The position numbers and the translations under genes were made by a program. DNA of 64,000 nt from Climacium dendroides (lineage: Eukaryota; Streptophyta; Bryopsida; Hypnales; Climaciaceae), in assembly GCA_950106755.1 (NCBI GenBank), contig OX467092.1, positions 6,262,001 to 6,326,000 on the forward strand, written 5' to 3'. The notes beneath the pieces were generated by a model that ran no database searches, was not told the DNA's origin, and worked only from the letters and a program-made list of their open reading frames with translations. Each line of letters begins with the position of its first letter. The stretch's first letter is position 1. Below are positions 10,400-23,436 of the stretch, one piece after another.

Positions 10400-13330
10400 A
10401 AAAATACTGCTTCTGCACTCCTAACATAAACCACAACGCGTCCACGTCATCAACGAAACCCTAAAAACTGACAGCTGCACTGAAATAAATAAATAAGGAT
10501 ATGAGCAAGCATCAAATTCATTCAAAATTCATACAAAATTCCGAAGCAAGTACAAGTGCGAGCACGAGAGGATGCCGCTCTCCTGTAGAGCAGAGCAGTA
10601 CCGATCACTCATGCGACGGCTGCAGACCCACTCCGGAGCCCAAAAATCGTCCCCGAACCCTGTCTGCCGATACAACACCATGGTACCCCCGCCACTACGT
10701 CATGCCGAAATCCAAAAAAACTAATAGAGTGCAAGCGAGAAGACCTGCGCAACTGTACACGACAGAAGAGAGCTGCCAAAACGGGAACAACGTGAATGCG
10801 GCAGGGCATATCTCAAAGTTAGACCCGTCTGTCCATCCCCCGGGGTACTTCAAGAGCAAATTTCAGAATACCCCCCGGATAGAGGGGGGATATCCACGCT
10901 CCCTGCGAGACCGGGGTGTTTTAAGGCCAGAGCAAGTCACATCATTAAAAACAAGCCTAACTTAGATGAAGTAGAAGATCACGCATCCTCAACCGCGCAT
11001 CCTCAACCACGCATCCTCAACAGACAGATATCACAAACTACAATGGAAAATATTGTCAGATTAGTGCGTGTGACACCAGTTTATCAAAGTGGCACGACTC
11101 ATAATGTATTGAAACTGGAACAAATCCCACTGCAATAGAAAGGCACCAAAAAGGTTTCATCATCCTGAAAGATTTCATTGAGAAGTTGCAGGAAGTTGTT
11201 AAAGTTTAGAAGAACAAACGAATTAAATACAATGCGGATGAAAACAAGACACTCCGTACTTTGTGTGAAGAATGAAACTGAAACATTGACACTTGTAGGC
11301 TGAAATAATACTATATTAAATGACTTCTGTACACATCGATAAAACAAGGTTATCTGTCCCCATTTTCTGATAACTTCCGTGTGCACTCAATGCTTCCCTA
11401 AGAGTCTTATTGGTTCCGCCCAATACTGCGTCACCGCCTCCGATGTTTACTCGCGGCAACGAAGTCATTTCATCTAAGAACGGCATTACTTAGCACTGAC
11501 ATCTTCATCTTCATAGACACATGGTTGGCCACCTTCCTTGGAACTGCATCCCCAACGCTACTTCCCTTCTCTCCAACTACTTCTGAGAGCTGTAAAATAA
11601 ACCTTCCCGACTTCAGAAATGTTTCAGAGTTTTCACATTAATTCAGACAAAAATGTGTGATACTACAGCACAACGTAGCCCAATGGTCTACATACACAAA
11701 TCATCGCATGAGAATTGATTTGAAATCCTGTGAGGCGTGCCGATTCACGCCCAGGATAATCCCCCTTCTGAAAGCAGTAAAATGTCCCTCCCCAGCACAC
11801 GTATTGGTTCACAATTTGCTTATAAACTCCATCTTTCACAACATTGAAGGTTGAATCGATCGCCAGAAATTTACAAGCTTGCAAAAGCTTCTACTCCGCT
11901 CTCACACCGACACCCAAACCCTAGCGAAGCATTCCTCAACGCCTGCTTCGACTGCAGCAGGACACTCAATTTTCTGCAGTGTATTCATCTGCAGAGCATC
12001 GCCAACAATGACGCTTGTGGCCATGGCGGAGCTCTCTTTCACCCCTCTCTGACACTGTACAAACTTCCACAAGCTACTTCTGCACTTTCAGCGATTTCTG
12101 AAGAACACAATTAGCCATAGCTCGCTCTGGATCCTGAACCAAGAACATGCTTCCACTTAACACTCATTGGAACTATACACGAACTGCAAGAAAACGGCGC
12201 TTGTGGCCATGGCGGCAAATAATTCCGAATAACTCACATCACAACAATCTAAGGACGCACCTTCGCCACCCGCCCGCGATAAACTAATCGACTCTTCACA
12301 GCAAAAGAGAACTCTCAGGAGCCAAAACTAAAGAACAGTTAAGACAGACTGACACCCAGCTCATGAAAAACGAATAGCTAATCCCTAAAACCGCTATGGT
12401 CGGAACAAAAAAACTTGAAAGAGACAGTAAGAAACAAAGCCGTGAAAACACAGAGAATCGGACTGACCTGCATAAAGCTCGGAAGTGCGCACATTTCTAC
12501 AACATCAAAATTGACTGAAAACCAATCACATTCAAACTCTTCGAAAGGAAAAACATCACAACCTCGTCGTAGCGAGCAACGTTGCAGAAGCAGTGAACAA
12601 CGATGTGTCATCCAGATTGTACAACCGAACTAAAGCAGATCGAAAGTGGGTACCTCACACCGCAACTAGGTAACTCGGATAAAGAAAAAGTTTCCTTCCT
12701 TCCGATAGCTTCACGGTTTGAAGGGCAAGTAGAATACTAGGAAGAAAAACAAGATTATTTAGATTGTACTTTGAGAGCATTTCATTCTTTTCTTTTCAAA
12801 CAACTCAAAAGAATTTCGACACCCGTTTCGTCCATACCCATATACTAAAAGAACTCACAACACCCCGATTGTATGACACAGAAATGGAGGGGACGTTCAT
12901 GTAAGAAAACGACTTGCTCAAGGTACCTGCGGAAAAGCAGCCAAGCTCGCCACGTGCAGTTCAATCTTCCACCTGCAGGAGGCGAGGGCAGAGTCCGTGC
13001 ACAATCTCTTGGTAATCCGTCTGAAGCGGGTGCCCTCCCACCACAATGCCGTCCCCGAAATCGGTCACATCTAGTCGCATCTCATATCCCCGAGCGGAAC
13101 CATCGCCAGGGTCATCACGAGCAGGTACATCGCCAGGCTCGCAGCACATCATGCCTGCCAAACGGGCCCCCATTGAAGAGTAACTTAGTGTGATCGCGAC
13201 AGGCTCGGACTGCTCACGCTGCTTAATACTTTGCGAGCCGCAAGTTACGGCACGATTGAGGGCGAATCGGAGCTCCGCCAGTTTCAATCAGTAGGATTGG
13301 TTTTTACACCATCTCTGCGCCACGTTCAGT
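10400..13330 (-). pseudogene. Further exon-like sequence of unidentified genes, copy A
   Basis: The stretch is distinctly less AT-rich than its surroundings and almost identical to 39560-42400. Minus-strand frames with protein-like composition include 11663-11884 (FLAIDSTFNVVKDGVYKQIV, then NQYVCWGGTFYCF), 12378-12611 and 12961-13150 (ARGYEMRLDVTDFGDGIVVG). I do not recognise any of these families. Frames are short and broken, so they are best seen as decayed exons or leader sequence, not as genes. Confidence 0.45.
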
Positions 13331-13441
13331 TTCCAGTGGATTGGATGGCCTGACTAAAAGACAAGTGCCGCCTGCGGCTGGCATTCCTCTCTTTGCAATG
13401 ATTCTTGTTCATTGTGTCAAAAAAGATAAAGAGAAGGAAAA

Positions 13442-13517
13442 AGTACAGACAAGTGGAAAAAGTACAGACAAGTGGAAAAAGTACAGACAAGTGGAAAAAG
13501 TACAGACAAGTGGAAAA
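13442..13517 (+). repeat. 19-bp tandem repeat, four copies
   Basis: Four perfect units of AGTACAGACAAGTGGAAAA start at 13442, 13461, 13480 and 13499. Copy B lacks them, so the array arose or was lost after duplication. Confidence 0.95.
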
Positions 13518-13910
13518 GTGAGGTTTACAGTTACTGGAATAACGGTGATTCAGTGAATCCACGTCACATTCCGAAGGGTACACTTAAGATTTTGTTCTGA
13601 TGTGGACATTCTGACTGATATTCCGTTGCACTGGTTTCGAAGAATAACTGAGGAAGGTGTTGACTCTCGGTGATTGGAGATGGACTGACGACAGGAACGG
13701 TTTCTGCCGGCGCGTCCACGAGGTGGAACCAAGCCAGGTGAAAAGTGAAAACGTGGGAATTTTACCCCAGTGCAAACGCAGGCATTTTTATTTTTCTAAT
13801 TTTCGCACATGAAAAATCGAATTCATTTCTAGAATCAGAGACCCGGACCCCAAATTAACTAGAGTGACAGCACATCTACTTTGGCCATGTAGGATTCCAA
13901 CAAGGATTTT

Positions 13911-14433
13911 CTTCAAGTGGAAAATGATAGGCTCCAACCCAAGTTTCATAGGATGGGTAAACCCAAAATCTAGGCACCATAGGTATCTTCCAATCAAAAC
14001 ACTCCATTTCTTTAGGCTCCAACTCAAAGTTTTTGGGTGTCAACAAGCCCTGAATTCCAACAGTAAACGTGGTTTTGATAGAATTGGAGTTGTTCTTCTA
14101 CCCATGGGAGCATGAAGATCAAGGAAGTTAATCATGTTAGTCATTCTCACATCCAACTCTGCGACAATGATGTAGGAAAAGGGCACATTGAGCAAAGAGA
14201 TATTGAAATGGAATTTCCACTTCAGATTTTGACAAGCCACTGACATCACCTTGCACCAATCATTAGATGTCATGTAGTACTCGTTGACTCAAAAAAGTAC
14301 TTGATTTATGTTGAATTTGACCTCCACATAATGTATACAATCTCTTGACGTTCGTCACCAATCACCACACCCGTCTGCCACTCTCATGCAACAACTAGTG
14401 TAGTCCTCTTTATTTTCATGCTTAAATGCTTAT
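13911..14433. other. Intergenic DNA right of copy A
   Basis: No gene or recognisable element; short frames on both strands show no protein-like pattern. Confidence 0.4.
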
Positions 14434-14437
14434 TTAA

Positions 14438-15346
14438 TCACTAAAGGCCCATTTCCCCTTAGGAGACAAAATGGATTTTGGATAGGTTTCTATTAACTCA
14501 ATATTTGGTGAAACTTTTTGAAACTTTCTTATAAGATAGAAAAACTCATTAGATTCGTGAGAATATAATTTTTTTTTCAATCAATGTCGGTGAGCAAAAG
14601 TTATACCACAAAAAGTCAAAATTTTTATTTGGTGGGCAAAAAAAGAAATCCACAAAAACTTGAAATCAAGTTTTTTTTTTTCTAATAGATCATAATTTTG
14701 TCTACATGTGAAGCTTTGATTTATTCCATTTGAATTAATGATGTGAAAGTTAACAATCTTGTTTTTCAATCAATTTGAACATCTTTTCAAAAAAATAACT
14801 TATAGGATTCATTTCATTGCAGCTTTCACAATTTTTCAAAAAAAAATGTTTGATAAGGTTAAGTTTACTTGCTAGAACAATCTCACTGTTGAGATTATTG
14901 TGTTTCAATCCCATCTTAGAGCTATTAATGATTTAGTGTTTTTTTTCAATCATGAACCTATTTCTACTCAACAATTTTTTAAAGAGTCATAATCAAGTGT
15001 GTTTTGGGAGAATTTTTTTCTAGACTTTCGACTCTATTTTTTAACACAAAACTTTTTTAACTTGAAGTCAATAGTCCAAATTTTTTTCACAAATGGTGGT
15101 CAAAGTCATCTAAAATTGCACGCTATTGTTCAAAAAGAACTTCTTTTTTCAAATTTGAATGTCAATATATCTCAATCTATATAGTCAAGCTTCATGAAAA
15201 TTTTACCACATAAAATCAAATAAGTAAAGTGCAAGATCTTACAATTAAATTCTACAAAAAAAATATTATTGTTTCTTTGAACAAATACAACAAAAATGAT
15301 AGTTTTAAGTGATTTTTAAGAGAAAATGGCCTTTGGCCTTCAGGAG
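14438..15346 (-). mobile_element. TTAA-flanked TIR element, copy T2
   Basis: TTAA (14434-14437) precedes TCACTAAAGGCCCATTT. The right end reads GGCCTTCAGGA then TTGA (15347-15350), a one-base variant of TTAA. Its interior is collinear, in reverse complement, with T3 (24025-24952): the same CCTATTGTC-like, GAAGCTTTGATTTATTCC and AGTTTTAAGTGATTTTTAA blocks occur in order. 909 bp, non-coding, the most eroded of the long copies. Confidence 0.65.
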
Positions 15347-15350
15347 TTGA

Positions 15351-16184
15351 TACACTCGTTGGTTTGTTCTAACGTAGACAATCCAATTCCATCACCTACT
15401 CTTCAGTGTGTTTTTTTTCTGGCGATTTGGAGCAAAAAGCACCAAAAAATTTTGGCCAGCACCAGGCCTATAGGAAAAAAACAGGCTGAAAAGGCCATAA
15501 ATCGCCTATGACCGCGCACGGTTACAGGCCCTGGTGTCGATTTCGCTTGGAACGGTCGAGGAACTCCTGTCGATGTCGCCAGCGCTGCCCACCTTGTCGC
15601 TTTCACTTTCTGAGTGATACAGCCTACTTTGCCTCAAAGTGTCTCTTGATTTGCAATTTGAACGCCACCTTCTCTCCCACTTTTACTTCTTGAAGGCCAC
15701 CTTCTCTGCTGCATTCAATTGTGTTGTTGCCACTTTCGCTGCGTTAATGTATTCCTCATAGCCCACTCTGCAATGGCCTAGGGTTATATAGAGCCGACAG
15801 CAAATCCTTACTCCTGCATTGACAGCCACTTCGTTTTGTTAGTGAAGCTCCGGACGCCACATTGAATTCTAACCTGGGTAGGGTGCGACCACATTTCCTA
15901 AATCTCTGTGGAATTATGGCTGCCTTTGAATTCCACAATCGTCTAGGGCCGTTGCACATTCTGCAGCGGCAGCAGCGCTGGGTTTTAAGTGCGATTTGGA
16001 ATTGGAAAACTGTGTGGCAAGGCAAACCAGTATCCTCCTCTTCAGTTTCGTTGAGCGTGCTTTCTATTTCTTCAGTGGAATTAGGGGGTTGGGAGTTGTA
16101 TTTTGGTTTTAGGGTATTGCGGTTGGGGAATTGTGTTATCGCATTGGGCATCGGCAGGTGCTTTGTGGCTTGTGGTTGGGGAAG
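15351..16184. other. Upstream region of the hAT relic
   Basis: GC content rises from about 15490. No hAT terminal inverted repeat or 8-bp duplication could be found here, so the element's left end is undefined. A minus-strand frame at 15756-16328 overlaps the hAT start and looks like a shadow. Confidence 0.4.
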
Positions 16185-19100
16185 ATGGTAGACTCCACTT
16201 CTGGTCCGGTCGGCATTGGTTTTGCGAGCGCAGCAAAGGCAACGCATGATTGGAAGGCGGCAGAGAGGCGTGAACGACGATTGATCCGATTGCAGCAAGA
16301 GGCGAAGGCGGCTGAGCGGGTTGCTCAAGCATTAAAGCGGGCGCTCGAGGTAGAGGCCAGAAAGAAAGCGGCGTCTCGAAAGACGATGCGCAGCTACTTC
16401 ACGTCAACGAGGAACTCCTTGAATCGCAGGCCTTTACAAAGTAGCGGCATAGGCGGCATTGGTGTGGAGTCCTCGAGTGCACAATTGACGGAGATGGAGT
16501 GTGACAACTCCCAATCTATGGACACTGAGATTGTTCTTTCATGCCCTGCTGTTGTCCCTGTCTCCGATGATAAGGAAGGCACTTCAAATTCAGAGGAAGA
16601 TTTAGACTTGAGTGCAGACGAAATGGTGAATTCGGACGACGATGCTTTCATGGATCCTCCAGTGCGTGGTGGAAAGAAGAGGAAGAGTAGAGACCTCAGA
16701 CTAAAGGGTAGAAAGTCTGCAGGAACATCTACCACTAACACCATGAAGAAACTCAAGAAAAACTATGACCTTCATCGAAAATTCCACACCGAGTGGGCAG
16801 CGAAGGAGCCGTGGAGTGAGTCAGTCTTGGCAGAGGACGGCGTCATGCACTTGGTTCGGTGCAGGCCTTGCTCTGTAGTGCAAGGGAAACCCATACATAT
16901 GGCTCCTAAGTGGGATACTCTTTCAAAACATGGTGAACGTGAAATCCACAGAAAATGCATGCTCCTCTACGCAACTCGTGGTCCTGTGTCTATAGCTGAG
17001 CTAATTCAGGGGTGTAGCACGATGGAGTCACGGAGGAAACGCGTCCAATTTGCAACATTGTTTCAATTGCTCACAGGGAGGAGGCCCATGACGGAATTCG
17101 AGGCTAGATTTGAGTTGTATGACTTCCTTGAGGTTCCTGAGCTACCTCACAAGCACTGGGGTTTGGGTTCTGGATGGGTAATGGCAGAGCATCTGTATGA
17201 CTTTGTCAAACAGAGAATCAAGACTCTTGTATCCAGTGCTGCGTACTTTGCCTTGTCTGCAGATGAAACCACTGCATGCGACAATTCGAGTTGGATAGCA
17301 ATTCATGCTTACATTATGGAGAATTGGTGCCGCGTGCCTCTCCTCCTTTCAATCCAGAGAATGGATGCTGATGGGGCCACTGCCAACTAACTAACCAAAG
17401 TTATTACAGAGGCATTGATTGTGGGGGGTAGGGTGACAGATGACGAGATTGCAGGTAAGTTATTTTGCTTCGGCGCCGATGGCGTTAGCACTTTTCAGGG
17501 CTTGAAGTCCGGGGTGACGACACAGATAAAAGATAAGTTTGCACCTTTCTCTACTGGGGTGCATTGCTGTGCCCATCGCTTGAATTTGGCCGCTCAGTCA
17601 CTGTCTTCACTGACAGTGATGCATACCATAGAGGAAGTTCTCCGCATGACACATGCATACTTCGCGCATTCTCCGAAGAAGGCAGCCAAATTTAGGGCCT
17701 TGGCTCAGTAGCTGGAGTCTAAAGGCTTGAAGCTCCTAAAGAACGTCAAAACGCGCTGGATGAGTTGCCTCGCTCCTATTCGAAGGCTCCTTGCAAAATA
17801 CAAGGGTGTCATTGCCATGATGCTTGCCGACAAAAACAACAGGAAATGGGGCTCGAAGGCACGGGTGAGCTCCTGCATTCTAAATTGAGGTGTTTTTTTT
17901 AGTTTATGCATTTCGGTTGGTAAGTGCTTTTTTTTTCCCCCAAGTTGTTCGCTGTAAACTTGGTTGTAAACTTCTTTTCTTATCTTGTAGGAAACCACCT
18001 GCATGGATCTAACATTTTGGTCTTCTTTTGGACGCAAGCAAATTTGGCTCTATTGCTTGATCCATACGTGTTGCTTGGAATGATGGCCCTCCTTCCGATG
18101 TTAGAATCAATGGATACATTGATTCAATGGGCCCAAAGACGAGACACGTTCATCTGTGACTTTGTCGGCGCATTAGGCACATGCCAGAGCAACTTGTTCA
18201 CATTTTACTTGAATGCTGACACAGCTTTTCGCAAGGATGAGTTCCATGCATATAACCAAGTTGTCCAGTGTTCTCATGAGTAGATTCTCATGAAGTGGGA
18301 GGCAAATCTGAACTTGCCTTATGAGAGCTTGGCGTTTGTGGTGGGTGGAGAAACTTTGCACGCTTTGCATGAAGGAAAAATGGTGAATCAGGAGGGGTAT
18401 GCAGCAATTATTGCCACCGTCCAGAGTGACTGCAAAGGTCAGGTTTTGTTTTATCTTTTGTTTGCTTGTCTAGAGTGCTTGTTCCATTGCTTGCATGTTT
18501 CTTTGCTTTGCCTACCGTAACTTTTGCCCTTGTTTTCTGATGTAACTTTTACCCTTGTTGTCTAACAGAGGCTGTACGGAAATTGATGGACAAAATGACC
18601 TCAAGGTTTCCCAATCATGGCTTGATGGACACTTTGGGGGTTGTTTATCCTCAGTATTGGCTTCAAGGAGATTGCGCAGCCAGCTTCCGAAAGCATCTTG
18701 ACGTTCTCAAAATTTTCTACGGAGAGCCCAAGTGGATTGGGGAGGGTGAGAGCAGACATTTTGTCCCTGCCATCATAGACAAATTCCTCCTTGAGTCAGA
18801 GCAGCCTTTGTTTAAAATTGCCATGATTGCCAATGCATACGCAGCCATGGAGCTGCCTCCACTAAATGCTCCTGCACACCAACTAGTGAATCCTCTGACG
18901 AAGCTGTGGAGGACTCTGGACGCCAATTCTTCCCTTGGCAAAAACTTCGGAGAATATATCAAGTTGGCACAAATTGCCATGGTTCATGTGCTCGGGAGCG
19001 TTGAAGATGAACGCACATTCTCTGCACTGTCTTTTCTGAAGGACAGGCTACGTAATAGGCTGGATCAACACCTTGGCGTGGTGGTGGGTATGCATTGTCA

Positions 19101-19194
19101 AAATGTATACAGCCTAAAGAACTTCCCGTATGATGACTGCTTCAAGCAGTGGGTGCTTGCTGCTGAGCGTCAGCGTTATGTAGTCACAGCATGA
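16185..19194 (+). pseudogene. hAT-superfamily transposase pseudogene (ZNF862-like plant type)
   Basis: ATG at 16185 in good context opens a frame to 17390. It has a charged N-terminal coiled region, an acidic Ser/Asp-rich linker, a zinc-finger-like segment (CRPCSVVQGKP, then H and HRKC) and the start of the DDE domain (FALSADETTA). It continues in the same frame past TAA (17388) as CFGADGVSTFQGLKSGVT and HCCAHRLNLA, then past TAG (17709) and TAG (18281). An intron is likely at about 17868-17990 and a clear one at 18438-18568 (GT...CTAACAG). The final exon 18569-19194 ends in the hAT dimerisation domain (VEDERTFSALSFLKDRLRNR). Three stops make it non-functional. AATAAA occurs at 19710. Confidence 0.88.
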
Positions 19195-21499
19195 CCTACT
19201 GTGCGTGCAATATGTAGTACCTTCATAGGATGTAGTGGGTTTTGGGCAACGGGTGGGTTTTGCAACAGAGTTTTGCAGCGAGTGGATTTTGCAGCAGATG
19301 TAGTGGGTTTTGCAACAGAGTTTTTGTTGCACCTTAGGTTCTAGTTGTAACTTTGGGGAATGCCCATGTCATGGTGTACATCTTTTAAGGAACATGGCTT
19401 TCATTTCTTTCTTGTTGTAAATCTCTTGTGTTTGTTAGATTTTGGTAGCTGCCTGCAGATGGAGAGTACAGGATGGCACGAGCTTCTACTACCGTGGTAC
19501 AGTAATTTTCTATGTCAAGACAGTCAGGTGCATTGCCGTAAACCTTCTCCGATAATCACCTTGAAAGTTGAAATGTAAATGTTTTCTTTTATTGTATTGC
19601 TTGCATTGTCTTCTTTTGGGAATTCACTTCTCCTTTTGACTTAGGCATCGGAGCATGCATTTCTCTTGGTTGCAGGTGACATCACAGCAGTTGAAGGGAG
19701 AACAATGTGAATAAAGCTTTTGTTGCAATTTTGGTGTGTGTCACAGACTATACTTGTATAATTGCATTGTAGTAATGTCTTTATGCATCAATATCTTGCA
19801 TTGCATACTTGCTAACATTGTGGGAATGTTAAAATTTTGTATACCTTTGTACTAAATCAAGCATCGGAGTACTTGTGTTTGTTTTGCAGGTACAGTTTTG
19901 ATAGTTAGGAGAACTAGGAGCATTGTTTTTTAGTTAGTGGTTTACCAATTTTGTTTCATCTTCCATTCAAATGAAATCGCCATTTTCATGTTAAATGTTT
20001 GTCATGTATTGCTCAATTGTCTACAAAATTTTGCAATAACAACACAAGGGCAGCCTAAAGCAATTCAATTGTGCACTTTCATTAGCCAAAATTCCACCAA
20101 ATTGGAATCCCTAGTCACTACTTTGTGCAACACCCAAATTTAAAAAGTAGCCAGTGACATGTAATTTGAAGGCAGCAATTTACTCTGCAGCCAGACCCTT
20201 CACTACAAAAATGCCAAAATAAGTATTAAAAAAGCCACCTGGTTTCATTACACTTTCTCTATGGGGAGAAAGAAGCACCCACCCCTAAATGATAAAAAAA
20301 ACACTGCTACTCTTGGCCCCAGTTCCACCTAAAATCCCCCAAAATTCTCTTTATTTTATGACAAAATTAGAGAATACTATGACAACACGAGATAACATGT
20401 CACTCTACTAATAGAGAATATCTAGTACTTGATCAAGCAATTTTAGATTGTTTAACCCCTCACCGCCCAAGGCCTAACCATGTCAAAAAACAACCTTGCT
20501 TTTCGAGTGTTTTAAGTCTAAATGTGAATAAGTTATGAAAATCTCAACCATACAATTTTGTAGTGTGCATATTATAGATGGTGTAAATCAAATTTGGGGT
20601 CATTTGACCGTATAGATTGAAAGATTATAATGTTTTAGTGTTGACAAAAGATACTGAAATTTTCCTAAAAACACATTTGGAGGTGAAATTCGATTTCTAA
20701 ACCTACTCCAATGAAAAAACTTTAAACTAAAAAGTGATTTAAAATCAAAAGACAAACACTTTGGTGGAAAAAAATCATTCAAATGGCTCATTGCATTTGC
20801 AAAATTGTTTTGAAATGTCAAAAAATAGTGAAAAAAGTAGCAAAAAAACACATCTAGGACTGAACCTACCTCTACTAAAATGCTTCTCAGTCAATCATAA
20901 CTTCTTGTATTGATATGAAATTTTTACCACAAGAACTAGACTAGTATGTGCAGCTTTTCCAACAAAAATTATTGAAAACAGACCCTGAAGAAGTTTTGAG
21001 CCGCCAAAGTTCACTGTGATGCAAAAATGTCTAGATTTTGAACTTCGAATTTCTCCCTAGCATTCAAAACAACTTGGATTGATATGAAAGTTTTATCACA
21101 ATAAGTAGACTTTATAAAGAACAAAACCCAACAAATTTGATTGAAAACTAACATTTGATGAAAAAGATACAAGCCCTTGAAGTTGCAGCCATCTCATTGC
21201 AGTGTGGTGAACTCAAATTGAACCTGCAAACTTTGAATGGCTTTCAATAACTCATAACGTCTTGGATAGATCTGAAAATTTCACCACACAAAATAGACTA
21301 TTATGCGCAACTTTTCCAACAAGTTATATTTAATTTGGACATTGGATGCAAAAGTTACAGCACTTTGAAGTTGACTACTAGACTGTGTGAGGACACTTTT
21401 GGTCCCCTCTGGGCTTGGCCGTGTACTGAGCTAATTTGGCCGTGCCCGGTCATTTCTGGGCCCTAGCAGTGTCTGCTGTGGGGCACTAAGGTAAACCAG
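19195..21499. other. 3' flank of the hAT relic and AT-rich repeat DNA
   Basis: 19219-19322 has short TTTTGCARCAGA repeats. TTAA followed by CCCCTCACCGCCCAAGGCC at 20452 looks like a left end of the TTAA-flanked family, with no partner end located. 20880-21360 has two to three diverged copies of a CAATCATAACTTCTTG..ATGAAATTTTTACCACA block. No gene recognised. Confidence 0.45.
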
Positions 21500-23034
21500 C
21501 CCATTGTGGTCAGAACGAGGAGTTTGGCATCATCTTGTTGCTGAAATTTTTCAATTTTCTTCTTACATTAGTACAAGTGTGAGAAATAGCAAGTGCAATT
21601 GAAATTAATTTTTTTTGACAAAGTATGAATTTGTTAGAAATTTCTGAAGCATTGAGCCCAAAGGAGTCTGTAGACTACCTTAAGACCACTAAAATCTGAA
21701 TCTGTAATGCTCATCTCACTGCCTAATGCAGTCAAAATATTTTCTATTACAGAAGGCCAAAAAAATCAATTTTTACAATGGACTTCACACTGAAAACTCA
21801 GAAGTTCCTAATGAGGTCAGTGTTCACTCCATTGCTGTCATGTAAGACATGCATTGTAGCCCACATCCCAGAAAAAAATCACAATGGGTCATTTCTTAGG
21901 CAACCACAATGGGTCATTTGACCACAATGGACTGTCTTAGCTTACATCAGGCCGGCCCTGGCCACTCCCCGGGTTTGCATCACTTGTCGCGTGGCTGTGG
22001 GGCTGCTCTAAGGGAAGAGTGTGAGGGCTTACACTGAGCGCGTGCAGCAATGAGATGGCCTTCGCCTGGCATGTGGAGCATGTGCAGAAATGAGGTTGGC
22101 ATGTGCAGAAATGAGGTTGGCATGTGCAGAAATGAGGTTGGCATGTGGTCCATTGTGGCCCCCAATGCCCCACCCTGGATTGTGAAAAATTTATGGTAAC
22201 CAATATTTGAATTCATATATAGGCAAACATGAGAAATGGGGAGAGCAGCTGAAATTTCATTTTTTTTCACAAAGTATGAATTTGTTACAAATTTTTGAAG
22301 TAAACTGGCCAAATGGCTCAAAACAATCTCTAGGCTACTTCCAAAGCCATCGATAACTATATCCATGGTAGTCATCAAACCACCTAATGTACTTATAATA
22401 TTTCCTAACATGGTTGAAATATTTTCTAATATGGACATAAAAAAAAGGTAGTTCATATAATGAATTACATTAGAAAGGAGCAAGTTCCTTAAACAATCTC
22501 TAACATCTCCATCACCATCATGCAAAACATTGATTTTAGTCATTAACCTACCTAATGAAGTCTTGTTTACATTAATTAGAAAAAATCTGACATAGATTGA
22601 TGGAAAACTGTAATGAGTTGTTTGATAGATGTTTGTATTAGGGAATTCACCTGTCATGGACTAGTTTACTTTATGTCTTATATGACAAGAATGGAGTGAT
22701 TAGTGACTTCAAAAGGAACTTCCAACTTTTTGTATGAAATTCATTGTAAGAATTGACTTTTTAGACCTCCCATATTAGAAAATTCAATGATTGCTTTTGG
22801 TGAATAAAATGAGCATGATAGATTCAGATTTTGTTGGTTCTAAGGTAGTCTACAAATTCTTTTGGGCCATAATGCATTGAACACTTCAAAAATTCATAGC
22901 CAATTCATACGTTGTCTAAAAAACATAATTTCAATTGCTCTCACTATTTCTCATACTTGTAATAATATGGCAAAAAAATTGAAAAATTTCAAGAAACAAC
23001 AAGAGGTCAAATTCTTAATTATGACCACAATGGG
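21500..23034. mobile_element. Fold-back element with ~350-bp inverted arms
   Basis: The left arm (21500 to about 21860) and right arm (about 22660 to 23034) are diverged reverse complements over most of their length. Both ends read CCCATTGTGGTC outward. Matching inner blocks include TGAGAAATAGCAAGTG / CTCTCACTATTTCTCA and AAGGAGTCTGTAGACTACCT / GGTAGTCTACAAATTC. The end motif CCCATTGTGG is repeated inside at about 21881, 21905, 21921 and 22147. The GC-rich centre (21940-22150) includes 21-bp repeats. No transposase and no clear target duplication were seen. Confidence 0.7.
22079..22141 (+). repeat. 21-bp tandem repeat, three copies
   Basis: Three perfect units of CATGTGCAGAAATGAGGTTGG at 22079, 22100 and 22121, inside the GC-rich centre of the fold-back element. 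Confidence 0.95.
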
Positions 23035-23436
23035 TTTGTTTTATTTTAAGCAATTTTGGAGCAAATGGTAAGGAGTATGAGGTGGTGGAAATTTTTCTTG
23101 TGTACAAAGATAGGAAAGAAGAGGACAATGAAATTTTCAGAATTTTATTCTCAATATTGAAATTACTCTGAATTTTGGGAGCCCAAAAGTGCACTTCACC
23201 AATAGCCAATGTCACTAGAGTCTTCTAATTCTAATCATTCAAGAACTACTTTGCCGCTCACTACTTCCTACTTTCTTGCTCACAACTTTGGAACATGCAT
23301 CCTAAACCTTATTAGTCCCAACTTTGAAAAGGACCAAAAAACACACATTCCAAGCATGAGTTCCAACCTAAGGTTGGAAATAGTGCACCCTACAGGTTGA
23401 ATATTAGGCGTGGTTGACAACTAGTGCCTCAACCTT
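23035..23436 (-). mobile_element. GTAGAACCACC-type MITE, copy E2
   Basis: Collinear, in reverse complement, with 53631-54052. Shared blocks include AATCATTCAAGAACTACTTT, CACTACTTCCTACTTTCTTG and GGTTGGAAATAGTGCACCCT. Its outer left part is diverged. It abuts E3 head to tail. Confidence 0.5.

Larger units (their letters stand above)
3460..13910. repeat. Segmental duplication, copy A
   Basis: This stretch is collinear with 29100-44325 (copy B) in the same orientation. Anchor pairs I matched by eye: 3600/29320, 5570/29745, 6400/30790, 6780/31213, 7655/36824, 9237/38390, 10201/39361, 13740/44115. Identity is visibly high in the 7.65-13.3 kb core and lower in the AT-rich 3.5-6.9 kb part. Copy A alone carries a TTAA-flanked element with a nested CACTA element (3997-5549) and 0.77 kb at 6885-7650. 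Copy B alone carries 5.5 kb at 31318-36820 and about 1.4 kb at 42700-44110. Boundaries are approximate. Confidence 0.88.

Noticed and set aside
10501..10965. 154-codon plus-strand frame
   Set aside because: Not kept in copy B, where the frame is shifted and interrupted, and its composition shows no domain.
15756..16328. 190-codon minus-strand frame
   Set aside because: Antisense to the hAT leader and start region; no protein-like pattern, best explained as a shadow.
21980..22657. 225-codon minus-strand frame
   Set aside because: It spans the loop and arm of a fold-back repeat, includes the 21-bp tandem units (repeated MPTSFLH) and has no recognisable domain.
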